A stretch of DNA of 64,000 nt, taken from contig NZ_UWFA01000500.1 in the NCBI RefSeq assembly GCF_900601905.1, positions 203,501 to 267,500 on the forward strand, given 5' to 3'. This document shows, in pieces, positions 53,893-62,560 of the stretch (its first letter is position 1; each line of letters opens with the position of its first letter). This stretch comes from Pseudomonas viridiflava. GTDB lineage: Bacteria > Pseudomonadota > Gammaproteobacteria > Pseudomonadales > Pseudomonadaceae. The notes under the pieces were generated by a model, which was not told the DNA's origin, made no database searches, and worked only from the letters and a program-made list of their open reading frames with translations. A program made the position numbers and the translations under genes.

Positions 53893-54597
53893 ATGTCTGA
53901 CTCAGTCATTGATATTTGTGTCGAAGCGGGCCTGCAGGCCGAGCTGGATCTTCTGGCGTCGGTCTGTGCCGCTGAAGCGGATTTCGGGCTGTTGCTTTGG
54001 CGCCCGCGTGATCGGGCGCTGGTCATGCCCCGGCGCATGAGTCGCCTGCCTGGTTTCGTCGAGGCCAGCGAAACACTCGCCGACAGCGGCTGGCCGGTTC
54101 TGCTGCGCGAAACCGGTGGCGAGCCGGTGCCGCAGTCTTCGGCGACGGTCAATATCGCGCTGGTCTACGCGCAACCTGAAAGCGACCCTGATCGCGACCG
54201 GATTGAAATCGCCTACCGCCGACTCTGTCAGCCAATTCTGGATATGTTGAATGAATTGGGCGGCAGTGCTTCGTTGGGGGAGGTAGAAGGGGCTTTCTGC
54301 GACGGGCGCTACAACGTCAACCTCGACGGCCGCAAAATGGTCGGCACTGCACAGCGCTGGAGGCAAAGCCAGGGCGGGCTTAGGCCGGTAGTTTTGGCCC
54401 ACGGCGCATTGCTGGTGGAAGACGAGCGTCGGGAGATGGTGGCCGCAGTGAATCGCTTCAACGAAATCTGCGAAATCGAACAACGTGTACGCGCTGATAG
54501 CCACATTGCGCTGAGCGAGGCGTTTCCCGTGGATGGCGTGCTGGAGAGACTGGCGCAGACCTACCCGTTAATGCTTGCTGAGCTCACCCGCGCCTGA
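53893..54597 (+). CDS. Lipoate-protein ligase A/B family protein
   Basis: 234 residues matching the biotin/lipoate ligase (LplA/LipB) fold. RETGGEPVPQSSATVNIAL corresponds to the lipoate-binding loop, and RKMVGTAQRWR (about residue 150) to the catalytic-lysine segment of LplA. The first loop has RETGG where LplA has RRSGG, and the C-terminal accessory domain of LplA is missing. It could be an octanoyl/lipoyl transferase or act on another substrate. Located between trpC and vfr; PAO1 does not, as I recall, have it at this place. Confidence 0.75.
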   Translation: MSDSVIDICVEAGLQAELDLLASVCAAEADFGLLLWRPRDRALVMPRRMSRLPGFVEASETLADSGWPVLLRETGGEPVPQSSATVNIALVYAQPESDPDRDRIEIAYRRLCQPILDMLNELGGSASLGEVEGAFCDGRYNVNLDGRKMVGTAQRWRQSQGGLRPVVLAHGALLVEDERREMVAAVNRFNEICEIEQRVRADSHIALSEAFPVDGVLERLAQTYPLMLAELTRA

Positions 54598-54677
54598 TTC
54601 TGCCAGTGCTCCATTGGCGTACGACCTTGGTCGCTCGCTCATCCGCAAGTCGGGGTGTTGCATCTGCTTTGGTAGCT

Positions 54678-55319
54678 TCACCGCGTGTTGAACACCACCA
54701 TGGTCTTGCCTTTGACGTGCACCAGCTTTTGTTCTTCCAGTGCCTTGAGCACGCGACCGACCATTTCCCTTGAGCAACCCACGATGCGTCCGATTTCCTG
54801 ACGGGTAATCTTGATCTGCATGCCGTCGGGGTGGGTCATGGCGTCTGGCTGCTTGCACAAGTCGAGCAAGGTGCGCGCTACTCGCCCGGTGACGTCGAGA
54901 AACGCCAGGTCGCCGACTTTGCGCGTAGTGTTGCGTAAACGCTCGGCCATTTGGCCGCCGAGGTCATAAAGGATTTCCGGCTCCTGATGCGAAAGCTCGC
55001 GGAATTTGCTGTAGCTGATTTCAGCCAGGTCGCATTCGGTCTTGGTTCTGACCCAGGCACTGCGAGTGTTTTGCTGCCCGGAAGGTTCAAAGAGGCCAAG
55101 TTCACCGAAGAAGTCTCCTGTGTTGAGGTAGGCAACAATCATCTCGCGGCCTTCCTCGTCCTCGATCAGAACCGTCACTGAGCCTTTGACGATCAGGTAC
55201 AACGACTCTGAACGGTCGCCCGCACAAATGATGTTGGCCTTGGCCGGGTGGCGCCGACGCTGCGCGTGGGAGAGAAATTTGTCCAGGTGCTTGATCTTGG
55301 GAGTCAGGGGGATAGCCAT
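54678..55319 (-). CDS. vfr: cAMP-responsive regulator Vfr (CRP homologue)
   Basis: 213 residues from ATG 55319, matching Vfr size; the frame runs on to 55403 without family support. The cAMP pocket shows FFGELGLFEP then NTRSAWVRTK, and the C-terminal helix-turn-helix is ITRQEIGRIVGCSREMVGRVLKALEEQ. Vfr is a global regulator of virulence and motility in P. aeruginosa; roles in plant-associated species are narrower. Divergent from the OsmC-family gene. Confidence 0.96.
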   Translation of the reverse strand: MAIPLTPKIKHLDKFLSHAQRRRHPAKANIICAGDRSESLYLIVKGSVTVLIEDEEGREMIVAYLNTGDFFGELGLFEPSGQQNTRSAWVRTKTECDLAEISYSKFRELSHQEPEILYDLGGQMAERLRNTTRKVGDLAFLDVTGRVARTLLDLCKQPDAMTHPDGMQIKITRQEIGRIVGCSREMVGRVLKALEEQKLVHVKGKTMVVFNTR

Positions 55320-55523
55320 TCTTGGGTCCTGAAAATGCTTCGCTGGAGGTATTCTTATCGTTATCGGCAGGACATCGCATTTAGCCACCTTTTCACCCGG
55401 CATTCGGAGCCTTTTCCGAAATTTCCTACATCTTTATTTCTAAATCGAATTTAGCCGTTGAATCTGTCGGTGCGAGGCGCTGTGCTAAGCTGGCCGCCAC
55501 TTTTTAGCACTGGAGTCTTGGCG

Positions 55524-55946
55524 ATGAAGGCACGCATTCAATGGGCTGGTGAGGCCATGTTCCTCGGTGAATCCGGCAGCGGTCATGTTGTGGTCATGGA
55601 TGGCCCGCCTGAGAGCGGTGGGCGCAACCTCGGCGTGCGGCCCATGGAAATGGTGTTGATTGGCCTGGGTGGCTGCAGCAACTACGACGTGGTCAGCATT
55701 TTGAAGAAGTCGCGTCAGCCGGTGGAGAGCTGCGAGGCTTTTCTCGAAGCTGAGCGGGCCAATGAAGATCCCAAGGTCTTTACCAAGATCCATCTGCATT
55801 TCGTGGTCAAAGGCCGTGGGCTCAAAGAAGCCCAGGTAAAACGTGCCATTGAGCTGTCGGCTGAAAAGTATTGCTCAGCCTCGATCATGCTCGGCAATGC
55901 TGGCGTCGAGATCACCCACGATTATGAAATCGTCGAGTTGGGTTGA
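55524..55946 (+). CDS. OsmC/YhfA family protein
   Basis: 140 residues from ATG 55524 (KARIQWAGEAMFLGESGSGH), with a GGAG ribosome-binding site. The two conserved cysteines of the OsmC fold are in GGCSNYDVV and EKYCSAS. Such proteins can reduce organic peroxides; the YhfA-like branch is less well defined. Followed by a strong terminator. In PAO1 speD comes next; it is not at this place here. Confidence 0.93.
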   Translation: MKARIQWAGEAMFLGESGSGHVVVMDGPPESGGRNLGVRPMEMVLIGLGGCSNYDVVSILKKSRQPVESCEAFLEAERANEDPKVFTKIHLHFVVKGRGLKEAQVKRAIELSAEKYCSASIMLGNAGVEITHDYEIVELG

Positions 55947-55963
55947 AAAGTCTGATGCATCAT

Positions 55964-55995
55964 AAAAAAGGCGCCTGATCAGGCGCCTTTTTTTT
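55964..55995 (+). terminator. Rho-independent terminator after the OsmC-family gene
   Basis: GGCGCCTGATCAGGCGCC is a perfect palindrome flanked by AAAAAA and TTTTTTTT, so it can act on both strands. It lies 17 nt past the OsmC-family stop codon. Confidence 0.95.
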
Positions 55996-56113
55996 GTGCG
56001 AACTAAAGGCTGCGTGAGATAAAAAGCCGCTCTCAGGGAATGTGGCTATCAGGAATGGTAATAATCCAGGTTGGCGGGTACGCCGGGAATACCCGCGATT
56101 AGTCGCGACGAAG

Positions 56114-56761
56114 TTATAGGCGGTATGTGCTTTTAGTCATGATTTTGGCCAGCACGCCCATGCCGAACTTGATTGGCGCCGGGAAGCGGAAGCCTCCGGC
56201 GTTCAACGCGCTTTCGGCGTGATGTTCTTCGTCTTTGCGCATCTGTTCGAGAATCGCACGGGATTTTTCGTCCTCTGCGGGGATTTGCTGCAGATGCTCG
56301 TTCAAGTGTTTGCAGACCTGATCTTCCGTGGCCGCAACGAAACCCAGGCTGACCTTGTCGCTGATCAGTCCGGCGGCAGCGCCGATCCCGAACGACAAGC
56401 CATAAAACAGCGGATTAAGGATGCTGGTGTGACTGCCCAGCTGGTGGATGCGTTGTTCGCACCAGACCAGGTGATCGATCTCTTCTTCGGCCGCATGTTC
56501 CATGGCCTTGCGCACATCAGGCAGCTTGGCGGTCAGCGCCTGCCCCTGATATAGCGCCTGAGCACAGACTTCGCCCGTGTGATTGATGCGCATCAGCCCG
56601 GCGACATGTTTCGCGTCGACATCGCTCATCTTCACTTCAGGCTGAACGATGGCGGGTGAGGGGCGAAAGGAGTAACCCTTTGATGGCAGCAGCGTACGCA
56701 TCGCCGCATCGGCTTGCAGCAGGATTCGATCAATAGGGGAATAGTGACGTTCGGTTGCCAT
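56114..56761 (-). CDS. coq7: 3-demethoxyubiquinol 3-hydroxylase Coq7
   Basis: 215 residues from ATG 56761 (ATERHYSPIDRILLQAD), preceded by GGAGGTG. Di-iron ligands are visible in HTGEVCAQ, AEEEIDHLVW, ATEDQV and MRKDEEHHAE. It hydroxylates 2-polyprenyl-3-methyl-6-methoxy-1,4-benzoquinol in ubiquinone synthesis at the membrane. Same location as in PAO1 (PA0655). Confidence 0.96.
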   Translation of the reverse strand: MATERHYSPIDRILLQADAAMRTLLPSKGYSFRPSPAIVQPEVKMSDVDAKHVAGLMRINHTGEVCAQALYQGQALTAKLPDVRKAMEHAAEEEIDHLVWCEQRIHQLGSHTSILNPLFYGLSFGIGAAAGLISDKVSLGFVAATEDQVCKHLNEHLQQIPAEDEKSRAILEQMRKDEEHHAESALNAGGFRFPAPIKFGMGVLAKIMTKSTYRL

Positions 56762-56893
56762 GAGCACCTCCGGGAAAACCATGGCGCCAGTCTACCCCAA
56801 TCGTGTTCGGGAGGGGGGAGGCGGGTCATTGTGACGCGGGGTGTGAAAGCAGGTATTGCGCAGCCGTGTTCGGCGCGCCGCAAACATCCAACC

Positions 56894-56980
56894 GTGGGAC
56901 CGGCTTTAGCCGGGAAGGCGACAGTTCAGTCGAGACCTGTGGAATTTACCCAGAGTTCTTCCGGCTAAAGCCGGTCCCAC
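56894..56980. repeat. REPIN-type inverted repeat between coq7 and the HIT gene
   Basis: Inverted arms (56894-56915 and 56959-56980) with the GTGGGACCGGCT-TAGCCGG core shared by the single copy at 27304-27329. A different family from the GGAGCGAGC repeats elsewhere in the window. Confidence 0.88.
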
Positions 56981-57011
56981 GCAAACAACGTTCCTGATGA
57001 GCGTTTTCCGA

Positions 57012-57350
57012 TCAACCCGGCGGCCAGTTCATCTGGCGCTGACCCAGCACATGCATATGGATGTGATAAACCGTCTGCCCGCCCATTTCATTGCAATTCA
57101 TGACCACGCGAAAACCGTCCTCACAGCCCAGCTCTTTCGCCAGCCGCTGTGCCGTGAACAGTATGTGCCCGGCAAGGCCTTTGTCTTCTTCGGTCAAATC
57201 ATTGAGCGTGCGGATGGGCTTTTTCGGGATGACCAGAAAATGCACCGGTGCTTGTGGGGCGATGTCGTGAAACGCCAGCACCTGGTCATCTTCATAGATG
57301 ATTTTCGCGGGTATTTCCCGGTTGATGATCTTGGTGAACAAAGTATCCAC
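57012..57350 (-). CDS. HIT family protein (HINT-like purine nucleoside phosphoramidase)
   Basis: 112 residues. The histidine triad is HIHMHVLG near the C-terminus. IINREIPAKIIYEDD and AFHDIAPQAPVHFLVIPKKPI are typical of bacterial HinT. It hydrolyses adenosine phosphoramidates in vitro; cellular role uncertain. Same order as PAO1. Confidence 0.95.
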   Translation of the reverse strand: MDTLFTKIINREIPAKIIYEDDQVLAFHDIAPQAPVHFLVIPKKPIRTLNDLTEEDKGLAGHILFTAQRLAKELGCEDGFRVVMNCNEMGGQTVYHIHMHVLGQRQMNWPPG

Positions 57351-57417
57351 AGCCGTCTGCTCCTTGTGGGTGGTCCTGGTAAATGAGTGCGTTGCGTGAG
57401 TGTACAGCCTGTCAGAT

Positions 57418-58206
57418 TCAGCGCGAGCACATGGATTTATTGATAACCCCGGTGATGCTGCGGCTGAGCCAGCGTGACAGCAACCGCGGACTGAATGCGA
57501 TCAGTCGGTTGCGCCAGCCGGGAACGATCACCGCCCGGTTTTTTGCCAATGCTCGAACGGTATAAAGTGCGACTTCCTCGGGCGTCATCCAGCGTCCGGC
57601 GCTGATTTTCCCTGCCTGAAGCTGCGATGTACGGAAGAACGAAGTTCGTGTCGGGCCTGGGCATAGCACCGAGACCTTTATCCCGTTCTTCTTCACTTCT
57701 TCGCGCAGGCCTTCGGAGAAGTGCAGGACATAAGCTTTGCTGGCGTGGTAAGTGCTCATCCATTGTCCCGGCCTGAAACCTGCGACCGACGCCACGTTGA
57801 GAATCTGCCCGCCACCTTGCAGCGCCATCAGATTGCCAACGGTATGGCACAGACGGGTGAGGGCCAGGATATTCAGGTCAATGAGGTCTTGCTCGGCGCC
57901 CCAGTCCTGCGCGAGAAACGGCCCCGATGTGCCAATGCCTGCGCAGTTGACCAGCAGATCAATCTGGTGCGCGCCTTCTTCTTCCAGCTCCAGGAGAAAG
58001 CCCGACAGGCGCAGCGGTTCTCCCAGATCGCAGGCACGGAACAGGACCTCAACGCCAAAGCGCTGAGTCAGCTCGATGGCGATGGTTTCCAGCAGATCCC
58101 GCTGCCGGGCAACCAGAATCAGTCGATGACCTCGGCGAGCAAGCGCTTCGGCCATGGCCAGGCCAATGCCACTGGTTGCCCCGGTGATCAAGGCGTAACG
58201 GGTCAT
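57418..58206 (-). CDS. Short-chain dehydrogenase/reductase
   Basis: 262 residues from ATG 58206 (GGAG 8 nt upstream); a second ATG at 58218 has no support. Rossmann motif TGATSGIGLAM, LVNCAGIG, and catalytic YHASK (Ser in LNVASVAGF). The region after the catalytic motif holds a hydrophobic substrate loop. Substrate unknown; related proteins include DltE-like and acyl-processing SDRs. Last of a minus-strand run that has DUF805 upstream. Confidence 0.92.
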   Translation of the reverse strand: MTRYALITGATSGIGLAMAEALARRGHRLILVARQRDLLETIAIELTQRFGVEVLFRACDLGEPLRLSGFLLELEEEGAHQIDLLVNCAGIGTSGPFLAQDWGAEQDLIDLNILALTRLCHTVGNLMALQGGGQILNVASVAGFRPGQWMSTYHASKAYVLHFSEGLREEVKKNGIKVSVLCPGPTRTSFFRTSQLQAGKISAGRWMTPEEVALYTVRALAKNRAVIVPGWRNRLIAFSPRLLSRWLSRSITGVINKSMCSR

Positions 58207-58266
58207 GCCACTCTCCACTGTGGGTGTCGCGAGCCGCAGAACATATTCCGGGCTGTAGAAAACAGA

Positions 58267-59166
58267 CTATTGATCTTGATCGTCCTCAAGCTGTGTATCC
58301 GGCGCGGGTTTTTGTGCCGGGTCGTCGTAAGGCAGTGATTGTTCATATTCGGCGGTGGTGGCGTCCAGTTGTTCCTGCAAGACATCGAGGCCACCGGAAA
58401 GACCTGATACGAAACCCAAGACAATAAGCAGCAACCACAGCCCTGCCAATACTTTGATACTGCGGGAGTTGGGGGGCGGCGGCGCGCCATATTGATTGAC
58501 GCCTTTGTTGCCGGGGATGAGCACCATCAGTAAAAAGAAAATCGTACCTATATAGGGCAGCAGATTCAGCAGCATCAGCCACCCGGACCAGCCCATGTCG
58601 TGCAGCCGTCGCACACCGATCTGAATGAGCACCACGAATGCTGCCGCACTGGCGACGGTCATCAACAAGCCGCCGCCGATAAGGGTCACACCCATCACCA
58701 TTGCGCAGGCCCCGAGCCCCATTACCGATGCAGCCATCAACACCAGCATCCAGGCCAGATAGCGCAAGCGTCCTAGTCGACCTTGAATGCCGAAGACTTT
58801 GAGCGACGCATATTCCCACGTCGGCTCGCTGACCGAGGCTCGAGGCGGTGCATACGGGGACGCCGAAGCGGGTTGCGACGATACGACCTGCACCGGCGCT
58901 GCTTCGATTTCATCCAGGCGCAGGCTGATTGCCGGGTCAGGCTCGATACGCGCCTCGACGCCCGCTTCGTGCAGCGCCTGAATGTAGGCCGCGGCATCGG
59001 ATTCAGTCAGGCCGCGCTTGAGGGCGATGGGGTTGCCGTTGAAGAGTTTCTCCACCGCGGCTGGCTCGCTCTTGAATAACTGCGCCAGATTGAGCCTGGC
59101 GGTTTGCGAATCAACACCATTGCGCAACTGCCCTTCGAACACGATCTTGTAAAGGGTATTGGCCAT
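58267..59166 (-). CDS. DUF805 family membrane protein
   Basis: 299 residues. The first about 100 are a soluble domain (ANTLYKIVFEGQLRNGVDSQTARLNLAQLF), like the N-terminal module often fused to DUF805. The DUF805 part (about 120-245) has four membrane segments and the conserved IQGRLGRLRYLAW, RRLHDMGWSGW and GVNQYGAPP motifs. An acidic tail follows. No function is established. Confidence 0.9.
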   Translation of the reverse strand: MANTLYKIVFEGQLRNGVDSQTARLNLAQLFKSEPAAVEKLFNGNPIALKRGLTESDAAAYIQALHEAGVEARIEPDPAISLRLDEIEAAPVQVVSSQPASASPYAPPRASVSEPTWEYASLKVFGIQGRLGRLRYLAWMLVLMAASVMGLGACAMVMGVTLIGGGLLMTVASAAAFVVLIQIGVRRLHDMGWSGWLMLLNLLPYIGTIFFLLMVLIPGNKGVNQYGAPPPPNSRSIKVLAGLWLLLIVLGFVSGLSGGLDVLQEQLDATTAEYEQSLPYDDPAQKPAPDTQLEDDQDQ

Positions 59167-59298
59167 GTCTGGCTTCCTTGTCTTGGATAAAAGCGACCTG
59201 AGCCGGGAAGAAGGGCAGGCTGTTGCTTCATGATTGCGTGGGGCGTCGGCACATCAATGCGGCGAGCTGCAAGGCCGCATTGACGGTCCATTGCTTTG

Positions 59299-59724
59299 TC
59301 AGAACGGCTTGACCACAACCAGAATCACGATCGCCAGCAAGATGACAACAGGAACCTCATTGAACCAGCGATAAAACACATGGCTGCGGCCGTTTTCGCC
59401 CCGCGCGAAGCGTTTGACCTGTGCGCCACAGACATGGTGATAGCCGATCAGTAGAACGACCAGGGTCAATTTTGCGTGCATCCAGGCCTGAGACATGAAG
59501 CCTGGTGTGAGGCTGATCAGCCAGATACCGAACACCAGGGTTGCAACCATCGCCGGACCCATGATGCCTCGATAGAGTTTGCGCTCCATGACGCAGAAAC
59601 GATCGCGGCTGACGGCGTCTTCGCTCATGGAGTGGTAAACGAACAGCCTCGGCAGATAGAACAGCGCTGCAAACCAGCAGACGACTGACACGATATGCAG
59701 CGCTTTGATCCATAAATAGAGCAT
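59299..59724 (-). CDS. hemJ: Protoporphyrinogen IX oxidase HemJ-like (CopD family)
   Basis: 141 residues with four membrane segments. The N-terminal block LWIKALHIVSVVCWFAALFYLPRLFVYH matches HemJ, including its conserved His. In organisms without HemG/HemY this family oxidises protoporphyrinogen IX in haem synthesis. Whether this Pseudomonas depends on it cannot be judged here. Divergent from argC. Confidence 0.88.
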   Translation of the reverse strand: MLYLWIKALHIVSVVCWFAALFYLPRLFVYHSMSEDAVSRDRFCVMERKLYRGIMGPAMVATLVFGIWLISLTPGFMSQAWMHAKLTLVVLLIGYHHVCGAQVKRFARGENGRSHVFYRWFNEVPVVILLAIVILVVVKPF

Positions 59725-59858
59725 TTTCAGTTATTCCCAGGTTCACGGTGGGACAAATAGTAGTGGCTTGCACGCCCATACGTCACGTTGTCGGTTGTCG
59801 CAGGCGCGTTAGGCCCATATTATCGACGGCTTTCCAGTTGGTACGTAGAGGGCAGGTT

Positions 59859-60893
59859 ATGGTCAAGGTCGGTATCGTCGGCGGCACGGGTTACACCGGT
59901 GTCGAGTTGCTGCGTCTGTTGGCACAGCATCCGCAAGCTGAAGTGGTCGTCATCACCTCTCGATCCGAGGCAGGACTGCCTGTCGCCGATATGTATCCCA
60001 ACCTGCGCGGTCATTACGATGGCTTGGCGTTCAGCGTGCCTGACGTCGCGACACTCGGCGCGTGCGATGTCGTGTTCTTCGCCACGCCTCACGGCGTAGC
60101 TCACTCGCTGGCAGGCGAACTGCTGAATGCTGGCACCCGGGTGATTGACCTGTCCGCCGACTTCCGTCTGCAGGATTCGGTCGAATGGGCCAAGTGGTAC
60201 GGTCAGCCCCACGGCGCGCCTGAGCTGCTCAACGATGCGGTATATGGGTTGCCTGAAGTCAACCGTGAGCAAATCAAAACCGCGCGGCTGATTGCTGTGC
60301 CGGGTTGCTATCCGACCGCTACACAGTTGGGCTTTCTGCCACTGCTCGAAGCCGGTCTTGCCGACAACAGCCGCTTGATTGCTGATTGCAAATCGGGCGT
60401 CAGCGGTGCGGGTCGCGGTCTGAGCATCGGTTCGCTGTACTCCGAGGCCAATGAAAGCTTCAAGGCCTACGCCGTCAAGGGTCATCGTCACCTGCCGGAA
60501 ATCACTCAAGGTCTGCGCCGCGCTGCAGGCGGTGAGGTGGGTCTGACGTTTGTGCCACACCTGACGCCGATGATCCGTGGTATCCACTCCACGTTGTACG
60601 CAACAGTCGTCGACAGGTCTGTGGATCTGCAGGCGCTGTTCGAGAAGCGCTACGCTGATGAGCCGTTCGTGGACGTGATGCCAGCAGGCAGCCACCCGGA
60701 AACTCGCAGCGTACGCGGCGCGAATGTTTGCCGTATTGCCGTGCACCGTCCTCAGGGTGGTGATCTGGTGGTCGTGCTCTCAGTGATCGACAACCTGGTC
60801 AAGGGTGCGTCGGGTCAGGCTGTGCAGAACATGAACATCATGTTCGGTCTGGATGAGAAGCTTGGGTTGTCCCACGCTGGGATGATGCCCTAA
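59859..60893 (+). CDS. argC: N-acetyl-gamma-glutamyl-phosphate reductase ArgC
   Basis: 344 residues from ATG 59859 (VKVGIVGGTGYTGVELLRLL); the frame runs on upstream without family support. NADP site GGTGYTG, catalytic Cys in VPGCYPTATQLGFLPL (about residue 149), and KSGVSGAGR. Third step of arginine synthesis. An inverted repeat of the AGCTTG family follows the gene. Confidence 0.98.
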   Translation: MVKVGIVGGTGYTGVELLRLLAQHPQAEVVVITSRSEAGLPVADMYPNLRGHYDGLAFSVPDVATLGACDVVFFATPHGVAHSLAGELLNAGTRVIDLSADFRLQDSVEWAKWYGQPHGAPELLNDAVYGLPEVNREQIKTARLIAVPGCYPTATQLGFLPLLEAGLADNSRLIADCKSGVSGAGRGLSIGSLYSEANESFKAYAVKGHRHLPEITQGLRRAAGGEVGLTFVPHLTPMIRGIHSTLYATVVDRSVDLQALFEKRYADEPFVDVMPAGSHPETRSVRGANVCRIAVHRPQGGDLVVVLSVIDNLVKGASGQAVQNMNIMFGLDEKLGLSHAGMMP

Positions 60894-60911
60894 AGGCCGC
60901 TGCGAGCTCCA

Positions 60912-60943
60912 CGCTGCAAGAGCTTCTGGCGATTCTTGCAGCG
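60912..60943 (+). repeat. Inverted repeat after argC
   Basis: Perfect 10-bp arms CGCTGCAAGA and TCTTGCAGCG with a 12-nt loop, 18 nt past the argC stop. The sequence that follows (GGTAGCTTGCCGCT) resembles the repeat block between prkA and yeaH. It may serve as a transcript end although it has no U-run. Confidence 0.7.
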
Positions 60944-61054
60944 GGTAGCTTGCCGCTCATCGCGGTTGCTCTAATAGTTGACCAATTTTCTCGGAGAAGC
61001 GGATAATGCGCGTCATTACGCATTATGACGGCTTAGCGCCGGGAGATAGTTAAC

Positions 61055-61405
61055 ATGAGCGTCGAATCCTTCACTCCAACGGCTTTGCAATTCACCCATG
61101 GCGCTGCGCATAAGGTGAAGACCCTGGTCGATGAAGAGGGCAACGATCGCCTGAAGCTGCGTGTATTCGTAACTGGCGGCGGCTGTTCCGGTTTTCAGTA
61201 CGGTTTTACTTTTGATGAAGATGTGGCTGACGATGACACCATCGTTGAGCGCGAGGGCGTGAGCCTGGTGGTTGATCCAATGAGCTTTCAGTACCTGGCT
61301 GGCGCCGAGGTCGATTATCAGGAAGGCCTGGAAGGTTCCCGTTTCGTCATCAAGAACCCGAATGCGTCCACCACCTGTGGTTGCGGCTCGTCTTTCTCGA
61401 TCTGA
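61055..61405 (+). CDS. erpA: Iron-sulfur cluster insertion protein ErpA
   Basis: 116 residues of the A-type carrier family. Cluster-binding cysteines are in GGGCSGFQYGF and the C-terminal TTCGCGSSF. It delivers Fe-S clusters to targets such as IspG. Followed by a bidirectional terminator shared with anmK. Confidence 0.97.
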   Translation: MSVESFTPTALQFTHGAAHKVKTLVDEEGNDRLKLRVFVTGGGCSGFQYGFTFDEDVADDDTIVEREGVSLVVDPMSFQYLAGAEVDYQEGLEGSRFVIKNPNASTTCGCGSSFSI

Positions 61406-61416
61406 TGTCTGCTTAC

Positions 61417-61448
61417 AAAAAAACGCCGCGCAAATGCGCGGCGTTTTT
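61417..61448 (+). terminator. Bidirectional terminator between erpA and anmK
   Basis: An 8-bp GC-rich stem, CGCCGCGC and GCGCGGCG with a 4-nt loop, flanked by AAAAAAA and TTTTT. It serves erpA on the plus strand and anmK on the minus strand. Confidence 0.95.
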
Positions 61449-61462
61449 GTTTGTGCGGTGAC

Positions 61463-62557
61463 TCAAGCAGGGTAGATAGCACCCAGGACTCGGAGCCCTT
61501 TGGCACCGGTTACTGTCGGCCGATTGGCGGGCACGCTTTCAAGGCAGCAATGAGCTAGCCAGGCAAATGCCATCGCCTCGACCCAATCAGGATCAATACC
61601 GAATGTCGCTGTGCTGCTTACCTTGGTCTCAGGCAGCAGTGCGGCCAGTCGCTGGGTCAGCGCAACGTTGTGGGCGCCGCCACCGCAGATCAACAACTCT
61701 TTGGTTTCCGACTGTGCTGATTGCAGGGATTCGGTAATGGTCAGTGCGGTCAGCTCCATCAGGGTCGCCTGAACGTCCTGCGGGGAGAGCGTTGGCAATT
61801 GAAACAAGTGATGGTGCAGCCAGCCAAGGTTGAAGACTTCTCGCCCAGTGCTCTTGGGGCCTTTGGTCAGGAAGAACTGATCGCTGAGCAGTGCTTTCAA
61901 CAAGGCGGGATCCACCTTGCCACTCGCCCCCCAAGCGCCGTCACGGTCAAAGCTTTCGCCGCGCTGGGATTGTATCCAGGCGTCCATCAGCACGTTGCCT
62001 GGTCCGCAATCGAAACCGGAGACCGGCCTGTCCAGCTCAATCAGGCTGAGATTGCTGAACCCACCGATGTTGAGTACTGCGCGGCGGTCCTTGTTGTCAT
62101 CGAACAGTGCCTCGTGAAACGCCGGGACCAGTGGAGCGCCTTGCCCACCGGCGGCGATATCACGACGGCGGAAGTCACTGACCACTGTGATTTCAGTCAA
62201 TTCGGCAAGCAAGGCCGGGTTGCCGATCTGGATGCTGAAGCCGCGTGCGGGCTCATGGCGGATGGTCTGCCCATGGCTGCCGATTGCGCGGATCTGCCCG
62301 GCGACCATGCCCTGCTCGGCCAGCAGCGCCAATATGCCTTTAGCCGCGAGGCGTACCCACTTCTGCTCGGCAATCGCTGCGCGCGTCAGTTCATCTGGCC
62401 CACTGGAACACAGGCCCAGCAATTCGGCGCGCAGGTCTTCCGGCATTGGAATGTAGTGGGTGGCCAACAGTCTCGGCCGGTCGTTTTGCTCCACAAGGGC
62501 GATATCGATCCCATCGAGGCTACTACCGGACATCACACCTATATAGAAGAAGGCCAT
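61463..62557 (-). CDS. anmK: Anhydro-N-acetylmuramic acid kinase AnmK
   Basis: 364 residues of the AnmK family (MSGSSLDGIDIALVE; IGSHGQTIRHEP; GFDCGPGNVLMDAW; ICGGGAHNVAL). It converts 1,6-anhydro-MurNAc to MurNAc-6-phosphate in peptidoglycan recycling. It lies 3 bp after mepM, so both are likely in one operon. With amgK-murU at 25-26 kb this window holds parts of two routes from recycled MurNAc. Confidence 0.97.
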   Translation of the reverse strand: MAFFYIGVMSGSSLDGIDIALVEQNDRPRLLATHYIPMPEDLRAELLGLCSSGPDELTRAAIAEQKWVRLAAKGILALLAEQGMVAGQIRAIGSHGQTIRHEPARGFSIQIGNPALLAELTEITVVSDFRRRDIAAGGQGAPLVPAFHEALFDDNKDRRAVLNIGGFSNLSLIELDRPVSGFDCGPGNVLMDAWIQSQRGESFDRDGAWGASGKVDPALLKALLSDQFFLTKGPKSTGREVFNLGWLHHHLFQLPTLSPQDVQATLMELTALTITESLQSAQSETKELLICGGGAHNVALTQRLAALLPETKVSSTATFGIDPDWVEAMAFAWLAHCCLESVPANRPTVTGAKGLRVLGAIYPA

Positions 62558-62560
62558 GGC

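Noticed and set aside
55320..55523. Vfr/CRP autoregulatory site
   Set aside because: No TGTGA-N6-TCACA-like palindrome found between vfr and the OsmC-family gene.
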